Shown: positions 34,998 through 46,770 of the stretch, piece by piece
How positions within the stretch are numbered: the first letter of the stretch is position 1
Layout of the letters: each line of letters starts with the position of its first letter
Assembly (NCBI RefSeq): GCF_043290135.1
Contig: NC_134703.1
Coordinates: forward strand, 127,290,005 to 127,354,004
DNA from: Rhipicephalus microplus
Lineage: Eukaryota > Arthropoda > Arachnida > Ixodida > Ixodidae
DNA: 64,000 nt
Direction of reading: 5' to 3'
Program-made: the position numbers and the translations under genes
The notes under the pieces: generated by a model
Database searches by the model: none
The model's input: the letters and a program-made list of their open reading frames with translations, nothing else
What the model was told of the DNA's origin: nothing

Positions 34998-36834
34998 ACA
35001 CATGTTCAGAGTGTTGCAATGCTGCCTCATCTGCATGCGAACATAGCAGTGAAGCAACTGAGTCACTATTTTCTCGTTGTGTTCTTCACGCAGGAAAGTA
35101 ATGGTGTAGGTGTCAAGAACACCATCAATTCTTTGTCACCTTCATCGAGATATAAACGCATTCAACGCACGCGAATAAAAAAGTCTAGCTTCAAAACATC
35201 GCCATCACACGTACCAGCAATAAGACGCAGAATCAGCAATATGCGCGTTTCAGCCGGGCATGCTGCCGAGACGGCCTACCCCACGCGCCGTAGAGAAGTC
35301 TAAGCAGGCACCGATAAAGTAGCACGATAACTGATAACGGCCCGAACAAGATCTGCTCGCGCTGAGATTGCGCTTTTCAACGCGTTGCGGGGAAAGTGTC
35401 AGCCTCTGTATATGTATATTTTTACACCATTGCCTGCAGCACTGCAAATTCTATTGACGTTTCGCCAACAATATGCCTGCATAGGGCCTTTTTTCGAAGC
35501 AGTTTCGGGACCTAACGTGGCCATGGTTGAATACTTGATTGCCACTTATAATATTATTTGGTTTCAATCCCTGCTCGGGCTTTGATTTCTATCATTTGCA
35601 TTCATCGGGTCAACGGTGCCAATTTCAGTTTTTCTAAACGCTCTCACATTTAAATCACCTATGTCTGGCCCGCAATGCATCTGTATATGTATTGTCAAAC
35701 ACCTGTGCGAAAAATGAGTATGACCCATGGTATATTGGTATGAGCCACGCGGGTCTGGAGAAATGAGTTTGACGACGTACGCGACGGGGTTCGCGCGTTA
35801 TTCATGCCATGACCAGACAGTCGTATTCGTCAGATTCTCATATACCCTCCCATGCCAAATTTGGTTGACCTAAAGTCAGAGAGGTGACCACGAAATCACC
35901 TAGACGTAGCGGGCTAGTAGATATACCTAGACAGAACCGCCAAAGTGCTTGCAGTACACAAATAAAAGAAAAATTCTTCACATTCAATACATTTATCTAT
36001 ATATAGTCATGCGCGCAGTGCACAGCAATGATGCATCGCCTTACATCAATTTTACTTTTGCAATCATATCTTCATGCTTCCAATGGTACACGTCCCGCTC
36101 TTACATACAAGCTGAAATACAGACATTTCTTCTAAAGTGATGACCACTGGGCAACAGTGCGTGCAAGCATGAACAGTTAATGTTAATATAAATATTTCAC
36201 TACAAAATTTTAAAAGCCTCTTAAGTGTGCATTGAGCGCATAGCAGGTATCAGCGATGGTCAAGTACAATCGCTTTCCATCCACTCTCTCGAAAGAACAG
36301 AGCAAAATAAAGCAGGAAAAAACAATCAGCATTTGTTTTACATGAACGCGGAGCAGGACAGACCCCGTCAAACCCGCATCACGGATCGAAACTCACGAAT
36401 AACCGAGCCAAGGACAAAGATAAGCATTGAACACACACAGTTTGTCTATATGCGAACGTTCAGAGCAGGATATTAAAAATCCATTTCGTTCATGCAATCC
36501 TCCCCCCCCCCCCGCCTTTCGTTGCACAATATTTTTTTTTTCCTCGACGGCACAGGCTCAACTGCAGAGTTCGGGAAAAGCCTTTCCTGTGTGTAATTTC
36601 GCTCTAGCCCATAGCCTTTAGCTTCATATTTTCCCGCTGTCTGCAGCTCCTCTCGTTTATTTTCTCGCGTGTGTCTCTGTTCAGGTGGCATCATTTTTTT
36701 TCGTCATTTTATGATTGCGTCGATTCCTGTCTCTTCTCAATGTTTTTTTCTTTCATCTTCGCGCGATGATTTAACTGCACCCGTGACGGTACGTTGTGCC
36801 GTTTGCGTTGATGCAGCGCACGCACGCACGCACG

Positions 36835-36838
<4 letters not shown>
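34998..36838. other. Intergenic, no gene seen
   Basis: The plus-strand frame 34944-35303 partly overlaps the foldback arm and has no domain. A C-run occurs at about 36502-36513. No other feature. Confidence 0.55.

Positions 36839-36910
<72 letters not shown>
36839..36910. repeat. (CA)n microsatellite
   Basis: About 72 bp of pure CA dinucleotides preceded by a short CGCA tract. Confidence 0.95.
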
Positions 36911-36911
<1 letters not shown>

Positions 36912-37046
36912 CTTTCCTTACTGTATCTTTCTTATTCCTTTCGTCGGTTGAAACTGACTTTGACTTCTCCCTTGTTCACGTACAAAGCAAAGTGCGTCAA
37001 TATGCAAGTCATTCGAATTTACCCAGGCTAAACATTTCATTCACCC

Positions 37047-37135
37047 CAGGTGGTCGAAATTTCCGGAGCCCTCCACTACGGCGTCTCTCATAATCATATG
37101 GTAGTTTTGGGACGTTAAACCCCACATATCAATCA
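37047..37135 (+). mobile_element. Ruka-type SINE, 3' fragment
   Basis: CCCCAGGTGGTCGAAATTTC, GGAGCCCTCCACTACGGCGT, and the 3' end AACCCCACATATCAATCAAA. It is high-quality sequence but 5'-truncated. Confidence 0.85.
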
Positions 37136-37599
37136 AACATTTCGGTCAGACATCGTACGAGAAAGTGTGGGTGTGGTTAGGCGAACAGAAAGCAACATTG
37201 AGTGTTAATGACCAAATAAGATCGTGAATAAAATTGGTAGCATGTGAGCTGCTATGACTAAGTTAATCTAAAATACTTCTCTTCCATACTGACCTCGATA
37301 GCTTCTGAAATAAAAAAAAAATATCCCTGATAATCCCATGCACTGTGCGAATTGATTTCATGCGAAGAAGTAAGCGAATTGCTAGTTTTCTTCATGTTTA
37401 TTTTTTGCTTATGGCAAATTCTTACCAAGTAGACCGACGCCTGTATGATTTTATTAGTGTGCATATCGCTGGCTTACCTGGCGAACTCAATATGCCGACA
37501 ATATGAACAGAAGTAGCTGCTTCGGTCATCTCGTCGATTTGTCTACCGCAATAAAATTCCCTAGCCATAATTTTATCGTCACTTCAATCCTCCATTATC

Positions 37600-37834
37600 C
37601 AGCTCGTCGTTGTAGTGTGTACGACGCTCTACTGCTGACCCACACAATTCGTGACCGAATCCCAGCCGTGGCGGTCACATTTTCTCTGAAGGCGAGATGC
37701 TTGAGGCTCGTGTGATCAGATTTAGGGGCACGTTCAAGAACACCAGCTGATCCAAAATTCCGAAGCCCTCCACTACAGTGCCCCTCATAATTATATCATC
37801 GTTTTGGGACGTTAGACCCCTAAAATTAATAATC
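37600..37834 (+). mobile_element. Ruka-type SINE, full length but diverged
   Basis: Head CTGCTGACCCACACAATTCG with GACCGAATCCCAGCCGTGG, then GGCGAGATGC, GGGGCACGTTCAAGAACACC, GAAGCCCTCCACTACAGTGC and GGGACGTTAGACCCCTAAA. All blocks are in order with many substitutions. Confidence 0.75.
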
Positions 37835-38491
37835 AGGCTTCCATCTTCCTGTATTGACAGGCAGACAGATGAACGGATGGATGGATGGACTACATACAAC
37901 GCAGACGCACAACCCACGGCGTAAGGAGCTTCGCCCCTAAAACTACGAGGTAAGAGCATAATTTGTGTCGGAGTCACCGCTGTCGGACAGCTCTGATACA
38001 CTGTCAGTCTCGGGAATGTTAGCTGACGTTCGTTGTGTTCACTTCTGCGAACGACTCCGACTCCGAGCGACTGCTCGACCCGGCATTCACAGTTTTTTCA
38101 TTACACTGCGCCAACAGGACAAGCATGTCTAGTACGCCATCCGGTTCTAGGTTCCTATCAAATGTTACGTCATACGTAGACTGCGTGCTCGGTTTGGTTT
38201 AGGTTTCGGTATCGGGCCCTTTTGCCTAATAAAAATTATTCTCAAACTTGCTGAGCATTTCAGCTATCGGGCGCTTGACAAGAGTGTCCCAGAAACACAG
38301 AATCACCATTACCCAGACATGGTCAGAAAATAGCCGGAGCTGACCTTTAAGTGATGCCTCTGCACATGCTTCAAAATAGCGAAATTTATTTGTAGCAGGA
38401 CCTTGATCCGCTGTTGAGTAGCTATTTCTTGGAATCCCCTCTTTTGTTTGGGCTTAATAGGTAGGCGATTCCCATGACTTGAAAGCGGGGT

Positions 38492-38899
38492 TTGATTATA
38501 AGAATGAAAGAGCAGTTACTAACGAAAATGTGCATTTCCTTTTATTATGACCTGCCAAGGCGTGCTTCACTGGTTTTGTTGGTGGACTCTGTTTACGCTA
38601 CCCTAGCGTATACTTTGTCGGCTGCGAGTATGAGTCACAAACCCATGCTAAATACGTCTCCTTTGAGCTCGTTTAAGCCCCCCAAGTTCTATGTATTCTT
38701 TATACAATTCTTAGTTTTAATAACTATGCTTTGGTTTTGTTGCGCTAAGCAGAACTCAAATGGTCATATAAGAAATACTGGTAAGAAAAAGGTGCAGAAA
38801 GAAAATGGAAATGAAAATGTGCCTGACAGCACGACAGTCACTATGACAACAAATATAATACCTGGAACGACAAGCGACTCACCATTCGTTGACATATAA
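38492..38899 (+). CDS. Candidate exon of a membrane-anchored or secreted protein
   Basis: A 135-codon plus-strand frame has internal ATG choices at residues 47 and 53. Residues 66-84 (FYVFFIQFLVLITMLWFCC) form one strong hydrophobic segment preceded by basic residues, followed by a polar, Lys/Asn/Thr-rich tail. That layout fits a type II signal anchor or an uncleaved signal. An excellent splice donor (ATACTG|GTAAGA) lies at about 38779/38780, just after the hydrophobic segment, so the true exon may stop there with the rest being intron. I do not recognise a family. No second exon was identified, and chance cannot be excluded. Confidence 0.25.
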   Translation: MIIRMKEQLLTKMCISFYYDLPRRASLVLLVDSVYATLAYTLSAASMSHKPMLNTSPLSSFKPPKFYVFFIQFLVLITMLWFCCAKQNSNGHIRNTGKKKVQKENGNENVPDSTTVTMTTNIIPGTTSDSPFVDI

Positions 38900-41459
38900 G
38901 ATATAGATATGGTTAATCGTAACCTAAAATATGTTCAGGTTATTTCTAAGACTAAGTATTCCAAAAAACATCATGATGATACGCGTGACATACGTCACAA
39001 ACTCTTGTTAACATGGTCAAAACAAAGGGATAAATGACGTTTTAGGAAAATACGGCGTTCAATGATCTACAGAAAGCACAAAGCATCCCTTACCATTTAT
39101 TTATTAACTTAGTTAGGTTCTCAAGAGTGCTTAGATATTTTTTTGCGCGTGAGATACACGGTAATTTATGGAGAAATGTATTCAGAGCGATTTTACATGC
39201 AGAGGCAGCGCAGGATATTTGCGCTGTCATGGCTTATTTCAAATGCGCGAGGAAAGCAGTGTAGGCAAACTTTAGATAACCAAAGTAAAATAAAAATACA
39301 TTCAATGTTCGTGGCCATAAAGAATTACATTTACGTTCAACAACTGGATAGCAAACAAAAAGTACAGATTTTATGCAAAATGTTCGATCTGATGACTTTT
39401 CAATAGTCTTAGGACATGACGTAAGGCTGGATGTGGTGGTGGTGCTGAAACTTTATTATTTTTTGGTGAAATTTTATTAAAGACTGGATCTGTTCGCTGA
39501 ATTTTGAAAGGATTTTGTTCGCTTACAACTAAAACTTGGCTCACATCTTCAAAACTTCAGAGAACAATAAATAAGGACCATGTTCATGTAAATGAAGTCT
39601 GTTCTGTCATCATCGTTAACGCAAGTCTAAGAAGCAAATTTTTGTTGAAATGGATATTAGTGAAAATATATTTTTTTTTCCTAAACACGGCCTTGTATCG
39701 CTGCGCTTTGCGCAAATGTGTTCCTTCTCAGAACCAACAAAATTCAGCGCCACATGTCTCATAAACCGTGCACAGAAGTCTATATCAACTCGCAGAAATT
39801 TACAAGAAGGAACGGCAACGTTTGCAATTTCTTTCTTTCTATATTTTTTCATCACCTAATTGCCAGTAGCCTACGCATCTCATTTCGATTGCGCGATCGC
39901 ACAGGCGAAGCCAGAGAAGTCGGCGCCGAAAATTTGCATGCTGACACGAACAGAGAAGAATCACGCACAGGCCTGGCGCTTCAGGCGTTCGTTCTATTAT
40001 AGACGCGATTTGTTGCTTCCCCGTGAACAAAAAAGAAAAACAAAGGAGGGGGAGAAAAAATTCAAAGAAAAAAGTTCTCCCACTAAGCAGCAGTCAAAAG
40101 AAGCGAGGTATAAGACGGAACGTCGATCGAAGGGTTTGTTGTGCCAGAACGAATAGATTTCGCTTCTGGACGGCACCGCGAGCACGAACCGCTAGCGCGC
40201 TCATTATTTGCATACGTCATTATGCTCGATTTCTGCACGACTATACCCGCAGTCCAGGCGGTTCGATTCTCACTTGCTCCAGCATTGGTGTTCTTTTTCC
40301 CCGGCCCCAGTTTCGCCACTCTATGGAAAGCTAAGAAAAAATAAAGAGCAAAGTCGAGCGAAACGAGAATCGCTGGGCCGCATATATCTGGCCCCACTCG
40401 CGCACGCCCACGCTCCTGGCACACGACTCTTATATGAACTGGGCGCAGATGGAAGAAGAACTGGCCGCGGCTTGCCGCCCGCCGCTCCAGAATTATCATA
40501 ATGAATACTAATCGATTTCGAAAGATCATCCGGTGAAACTTTTATCGCAGACGGCCACCGGCCTTCGCTTCTTCGCCAAATCACTTTGCCTTTTATTTCC
40601 CCAAAGATATATATATATATATATATATATAAAGTTGGTATCTTCTTTCTTGCCTGAAGAACAGCGCGTTCAGTCGGGCAAGGCATGCAGCTGCAAACTC
40701 TTGGAGTTGTACTTGTGCCTGGGGCCCTTGCTACGTCCTAAATACCCCGAGCGGCTGCAGTTGAATTCAGCCGCTTCAAACCTGGGTCTGGACTTTTAGT
40801 CTTCTTTTTTTTTTTCTCGAAATTTTTCGCGAAGAACAGTTTCTGTTTTATCCTTGCCGTGCATTTTCTCCCAGTCCAGCTCATCTCCCGTTTGCATCGC
40901 CGGTTCATTCTTACAGCTTCACTCTTTTTCTCTTGTCTCTTTTGTCCTGGAAAGTTTGCCGGCAAACTTCTGCACATTAACCTTCTTGTCGGCTCTACAA
41001 AGTTAAAAGATAAAAAAAGAAGATTTAGTCTCCGCACTGCCCTAGTTGGTTCATTATTCTATGAACAAGGTTTAATTTTGTTCGCCGTGTGCAGAGACGG
41101 GGTTCTCGCGTATATGCTACGGCCCGCACTGAAGCGTCCAGTGCAGGATGTTATCGATATGTTGCTGCGAAAGTTCTGGGAGTGGTGTTCATACGCGGTG
41201 GCCAGCCGTTCTCTCACTAACTCGATGTCGAAATGCCCGCGTTTTCCACCTGCGTACAGGGCTGTTTGCTTGCTGTTACTGCATAAAGGACATACTGCAA
41301 CGCTTTCACGTTTCGGATTCGATGCGCGTAGCATACAACTTTTTAACTTGATAGCCTCGCGGCTATCAAGCTGATCGGTGAACACGTGACCTGATGGGCA
41401 TCCTAGACGGCATGTACTTTGTCTCTCCAATGTTTGTTAACCTATATTTATCTCGTACA
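38900..41459. other. Intergenic, no convincing gene
   Basis: Several frames of 90-171 codons are open between 39.8 and 41.4 kb, but they overlap on both strands and have no domain. A (TA)n tract lies at 40604-40632 and a perfect hairpin at 41347-41370. Confidence 0.45.
41347..41370. repeat. Perfect 10-bp hairpin
   Basis: CTTGATAGCC-TCGC-GGCTATCAAG. The stem is strong for its length and the loop is 4 bp. In an animal genome a terminator role is not implied. Confidence 0.6.
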
Positions 41460-41461
41460 CT

Positions 41462-41680
41462 ATTGATACTCTTCTATAGCATTACAGTGAAAATTCGTAA
41501 GCGGAGGTTTTAGTGAAGCCGATGTTTTGACAAGCAGGCTTCTCTTCTTCAAGGTTGCAACCTTGAACCTTGAATTTCTCCAGCCTTGACGAAAAATCCG
41601 CTTATCTGAACGTCGGCTTTAGCACAACCCTCGTTTATGAATTTCCTTCGAAAGCTTCTCTCTTACTCCCGACTCCTGCT
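41462..41680. mobile_element. Head-to-head pair of one repeat, possible Penelope remnant
   Basis: The minus-strand reading of 41462-41545 contains GCCTGCTTGTCAAAACATCG, GCTTCACTAAAACCTCCGCT and TACGAATTTTCA. The plus strand at 41568-41680 contains diverged versions (GAACGTCGGCTTTAGCACAA, then CCCTCGTTTATGAATTTCC). Between them lies a CAAGGTTGCAACCTTG palindrome. A third relative is on the plus strand at about 46640-46770. Penelope origin is suggested only by the head-to-head arrangement. Confidence 0.4.
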
Positions 41681-41769
41681 GATTTTATACTGTTACAAGT
41701 ACGTAATGCAGACACAATTCCCCATTTTACGAAGTTGTTTTCTCGCGCATCTTGGTGGTCCAACGTGCA

Positions 41770-42852
41770 AACAATATTTTGAGGTAGGAAACAATTAAAC
41801 TTAATCGTGAAATGGAATGACGAAGGTTCATTTAATGACTAATGTCCCCATTGGTTCAGCAAAAAAGAAAAAGAACGTTGATTTCTATGACATTTCCTGT
41901 TTAGGAATTCTCATTGTATCAACCTTCCATCTTTCCCTGAAAGTAGCAGTCACTGTAGATGTTGTGGTGGCTACGTTATTGCAACAAGTCGTGTTAACCT
42001 GGCATGCATAGGCGGCAACTGTTCCGCCTGAGCACCTTGTGAATTGGAAGCAGCAGTGTATTCCAGTGTTGATCACCTCCGTGGCTTGCAAGATAAAAAA
42101 TTCGGCAGTTGTCATACTCTCTCCTTTATTTCCTTAAACTCTCGTCTTGTGTAGAAATAGAATTTCGGCTAAGAATTTTCGTTCATAAATAATTGTGCCA
42201 ATAAACACCTTCCAGTGGTGATTTCATGAATGCTAAAGAAAAGAGAACGCTTGAGTCGTTCCGTGAATGGCAACATTAGGTGGGGGGGGGGGGCAGTAGC
42301 GATGTTTCTTAATTGAGCCAGTTGATAGATCATTGTGAAATTATTGAACGAAAGAAAATTGGGGAGGGGGGGGGGGAGTTTGAGCATTGCCTTCAAGAGA
42401 AAAACTCAATAGCGCAATCAGGCCACGAGCTCATCACGTTCTCAAATGCAAGCCTCGCTTCGGTTTTCGGCGCATGCCTCAGTCATGTCGCCAAGAAACG
42501 AACATCGTTGCGCGTAAAATTAGCCGTGAAAATTTATCCCGAAATTTCTACGCCCAAGTACAGTTGCGCAGTTCCATATGCACCATAACATTTCCTTTTG
42601 CGAATCAGCGAAGGGCCCACAACGCTTCCGTAGGTCAGCACTCGAACATACGAATGATTTTGTTGCTACGACTATGTATAAGCACTTTGTAATGGGTGGG
42701 CCTCTAAAACACACACTCATTGCTGAAAAAAAAAACATGCTGCGACACCCGGTGTGATTTCTACGCTTCTGCCACGCAATATTAGGCTATATGCGTTAAT
42801 GAGACTGCTTCCTTTACATAGCCTTTCTATAATGTTCTTTTTATTATTTTTA
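41770..42852. other. Intergenic, no gene seen
   Basis: Two G-runs occur (about 42280-42292 and 42365-42377). Overlapping short frames are present but no domain or RNA gene is recognisable. Confidence 0.5.
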
Positions 42853-43070
42853 AGCAATGGCGTGGCTTTGTGGTAAAACGCCAGCTTGCCACGTGGAAGG
42901 TCCGAGTTCCATTCTCACTCCAATCAAAGATACTGATTGTTTATTTTATCTGCATCTTTACCAATTTTTTGCTAACAGAAAATGCTGTTTTCTTGCTTAC
43001 AACCAACGACACCAATACCCACACCACCACCGAAAGCACAATTTCTACAAAAGAAGCTCTTGAATGGTAT
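42853..43070 (+). mobile_element. Second tRNA-derived SINE family, copy 2
   Basis: Box-A-like GGCGTGGCTTTGTGGTAAAA, box-B-like GGTCCGAGTTCCATTCTCAC, then CAATTTTTTGCTAACAGAAA, CTTACAACCAACGACACCAA and AGCACAATTTCTAC. The block order matches 16571-16785. Confidence 0.65.
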
Positions 43071-43617
43071 ACCGCGTATCAAGCTCCATTTTCTGTAGCT
43101 GCACTTCTAAGCTGCACTTCTAAGAAATGATGTCTCAGAATCAAAGCCACTCATCGTGCATCTAACCAGAGGCAAGACGGTATGAAAACTTATAGTGAAC
43201 AAGTAGTACTTTCTCCGATATTGCCTTGCTTCCGCGACACACTTTTCACCAAGTTATGGTGTATGTGGTGGTGCCATTATGCATCATCATGTTTTATGAC
43301 GTCAGAATTGCGTTAGAATGATCTCACAAAGTCTGGAGATCGGTGACGTCTTAGTGGTGTCCCGTGGTGACGTCAACGCACAAGGAATTCTCGCATCACT
43401 CACGCTAACGACACCAACGTGGAACACCGATGGTAAAATTTTCGTGTATGATGACTGGAGGAGGCATATAAGCATTTCACCGAAAGAAACATTTCTCGGT
43501 GAGGCGGTTGGGATGGATAAGTGTACGAGTGAGGTGTGTGGTGTCGCATCCAATCTGTGACGAGATTGGATGAAGTGGTCACGTAGAAGGCTGTCACAGG
43601 ACATGTTCAAATACATC

Positions 43618-43773
43618 CAAGCAGCAAACCTTACTCTGGGTTTCTATGGAGAGAAAATTGTCGTAAGTTAGAGAATTTGGCTCACGAGCTAAGTTCGCTG
43701 TGGTTCTAAAATTTTGTAATCAACTTACGACAATTTTATCTTCATAAAAACCCAGACGAACACTTGCTGCTTG
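43618..43773. mobile_element. Small inverted-repeat element, MITE-like
   Basis: Arms at 43618-43669 and 43722-43773 are complementary at 44 of 52 positions around a 52-bp core. The termini read CAAGCAGCAA...TTGCTGCTTG. Total length is 156 bp. I could not find a clear flanking duplication, so the assignment as a mobile element is tentative. Confidence 0.5.
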
Positions 43774-44404
43774 AATATTGAACATTTAAGAGTTTCAGCT
43801 TGGATAGTTTTGTTCCTTCGTCGGTAATGCCTGAACAAGTGCAGCCATATTGCAGAATTCAAATAGTAATAATACATTACCCATTCGTCAGAGTGCAAAA
43901 CAACTTCGCGTAGACATTAAGTACAGCGTAGCTTGGAAACCCATCGACATTGTTGCTGTACAGAAAAAAAGAAAAAAAAGATTTTCACTCATAAACTTAC
44001 ATTGTTTTGTCGATATTTATTTGAGGTTGCATTACTTTCTAATTGCTGTACTGGCAATATCTTGTCATGAAAACGTTTCTTAACGCTTCATTAAGAGGCT
44101 CAGCAAATTTTATTTGGTTATGTTGAACAGTTTGGCCGCGCTGCCGGTAAAACGAAGGCCACTACAGCAAGAATGCTGCTTTTCGTTCACACTATTTTCA
44201 TTTGTTTGCAATACCACTTCAGACTTGGTGATAATACCTGCTGTCATCAGAAAGTAAGCTTTCTAATGCGATGCAATTCACTTCGATACCATGATCTCAG
44301 TAAGCGTATAGTGCGTCAGCAAACAATGACTAAAATGGGAGGCGGGTGCCACCGGAGTGTGACCGCCACCCTAAAATCCCGGATATTACGTTCTTTCTGT
44401 GTTT

Positions 44405-45092
44405 TGTTACGAAGGCGCGACGCCAACACGGTCCCGAAGGCGCCACTGCTCCGAACTGCGCCACCAAAGTCACCAGCCGTTTGGTAGCGTGTGTTACTCA
44501 GCTCGCGACTGCTTCTGCGCAGAGCTGATAAACGAGCGGACGAGGCGACGTTGAGTTAAGGCAAGGTTTATGTACATAGAAATAGAGGCGTTACATATTC
44601 GGGACTGAGGCCGACAGCTTAAGGACTCGAAGAGTCGAGATGTCTTCTCTCGCGCATACGTCGGCTTCTCTCTGACGCATGGGTCTTTTACTGGCGACGT
44701 GCCGATTGCCTTTTTTTATAGGCACTGGGAGCACCTTTTTCGTCACCAACGTCCAACCAGAAGCACCGCTGGCCGTGATCTCAGAATCCTCCAATGGCGA
44801 CCCACCAGTGGGCTGCATCATGATCATCAAATCCGAAGCTGCTGCGCTTGGTTGCACCCAAGGACAAGTGGAGTGGCCACGCAATGCCTAAAACTCGCCA
44901 GACTGGAAGGCGCCGATTGCTTCAACGGGATCGTGGGCTGAGGGAGCTCGCTATGCGTTGCGTAAGACAGACCAGCGCCGCCGTTTGATGACGTCGTTGA
45001 GTTGATCCAGTCAGGCAGGCTCGATCACTGGCCTTGACACAGATTGCCTTTGCAGATGCATTGACGTTTGGTGTGGACTCCCAGGCGTAAGA
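44405..45092 (+). mobile_element. Solo LTR, copy B, target duplication GTTT
   Basis: A 688-bp relative of 21134-21757 in the same orientation. It starts TGTTACGAAGGCGCGACGCC, ends CCCAGGCGTAAGA, and is flanked by GTTT at 44401-44404 and 45093-45096. Shared internal blocks include CGGTCCCGAAGGCGCCACTG, CAGCTCGCGACTGCTTCTGC and GCAAGGTTTATGTACA. It contains about 60 bp more than copy A, mainly around 44925-44990 (GATCGTGGGCTGAGGGAGCT). No internal genes adjoin it. Confidence 0.75.
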
Positions 45093-45119
45093 GTTTGGAG
45101 AAAATGAAGAGAAATCCGC

Positions 45120-45345
45120 CACGTGTTTTAGGGAGTTATAGCGCTGACCCGCAGGTCGTAGGCTAGAATCCCGGCCATGGCAGCTGCTCTTTAGATGGAG
45201 GCGAGAATTCTATACAGAACCGTGCACTTAGATTTAGGTTCACGTGAATAAACACGCACGGTCGTAATGAGCTCTCCACTGTGGCGTCTTTTATATACAT
45301 AACGTTGTTTTGGGGCGTTTAACGCACTAACTATTACTAAAGTGA
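45120..45345 (+). mobile_element. Ruka-type SINE, diverged
   Basis: GCGCTGACCCGCAGGTCGTA, GGCTAGAATCCCGGCCATGG, TAGATGGAGGCGAGAATTCT, then GAGCTCTCCACTGTGGCGTC and GTTTTGGGGCGTTTAACGCA. It lies only about 25 bp after the solo LTR. Confidence 0.75.
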
Positions 45346-45913
45346 TGTATATCAATAGAAATGTATGTGTTTCGAGAAATTTATTCTCACGAACAATGAA
45401 CATCAATTACAAACCAACAGAACATTCCCGACGAAATATATAGAAACATATCGACATATAGAAAATTGTTACGAAAATACGTTTACACTTTTACATTACA
45501 TGGTAAACAAGCTACACAACCAAGACGTAAATATGTTTATGTTGTGTATTTACATCGTATTTACATGATACTTCTGCCAGTACTAAACGAACATCAGCCT
45601 ACTACAACCAGGCAGGCCTAAAAACAAGCTTCACACGTCTTTCACAGACAAACACAAAAAGGCAGAACCAGTGTCGAAGCAATTCCTTCTCATCGAAAAA
45701 GAAGAGTTCCTCCGACAAAACAGATAGCAGCCCTGTGTACGATCGCTCCAAGATCTAGAAAAGAGTGCGACGGTGACGGCCTGCTGCAACCTCCTCGCAT
45801 AGATTTGCGCCAAATACAGTGGGCACCAGCAATGAGAATACAGGTGAAGCGGCCTCAAGAACGCCCAGAAGAGATTTCCTCCCAGGTCATGAAATCCAGC
45901 ATCCACGGTCCTC

Positions 45914-46088
45914 CTAAAACAACAGTGATGGCGCATTGCTTTGAAACATGCTGATTTGTTTCCCGCAGTTCGGAACCTTTGCTGTTTGTACCATTATACA
46001 CTGTTCGAGCTGGTCAAGGGTAGGAACAACACCCCACTCCAGCCGCCACATGAGTTCCTGGAGGTGGCCAGGCAGAAATAATGCTGTC
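45914..46088 (-). CDS. Weak candidate exon, unknown product
   Basis: A minus-strand frame of about 58 codons ends at TAG (45914-45916) and reads like protein (for example LQELMWRLEWGVVPTLDQLE). Just upstream is ACTAACTGACAG, which could be a branch point and acceptor. No ATG, donor or second exon could be linked. The family is not recognised, and the segment may be chance. Confidence 0.2.
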
Positions 46089-46639
46089 AGTTAGTTTCTT
46101 GCCTTGCAATATCTCGTAATGCAGTGATGAATGTCATATCGCGATAACAATGTCATTGGTTACGAAATTAATTGCAATTACTAATTCGTATACAGGGCGT
46201 GTGCTGGACCTGACGTGTCAACAGGCAGACTTTCCAAATACTGTTGGCTGTCATGACTGTAACAGGGTGAGTGCAGTGAATGTTCACATAGTACAAGATC
46301 AAACACAATAAAATAAAAAAGAAAAAGCAAAAACATTATGTTTTCAAAACAAAGAAAAATAAATAAAAACAGTGCTGTATAAAAATTTACATACAGATGT
46401 GACGTCGGCATAATATACGAAACAATGAGAATTATTCTGGAATTAATGAAAATATACGTACAACGCAAGCAATAATCAATTTGCTACCCTTTTCAGCTCT
46501 CTCTTCAAAGCTTCTATTGCTCGTCGAATTCAATACAGACACTGGCCGATGAAGCCACTTCTTTATTGTTCGGGGGAAGAAATATACGTGTACACACAAA
46601 AACACCAAGAAAATCGTCGCATTGTCTTCTTCCGGGCTA

Positions 46640-46770
46640 CAACAGTTACAGCCTCGATGAAAGAAAGTCCTCTTGTCGAAACATCGGCTTCTGCACCTTC
46701 CCCTTGTTTACGAATTTTTCATCGGAAGCTTCCATCTTCCCTGATTCGTGGCTTTATTTCTGTCTCTCCT
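46640..46770 (+). repeat. Third copy of the 41.5-kb repeat
   Basis: CTCTTGTCGAAACATCGGCT, CCCCTTGTTTACGAATTTTT and ATCGGAAGCTTCCATCTTCC correspond in order to the plus copy at 41568-41680. No coding domain is attached. Confidence 0.45.

Noticed and set aside
40859..41374. 171-codon plus-strand frame
   Set aside because: No recognisable domain, it competes with an opposite-strand frame of 123 codons, and residue composition is not protein-like.
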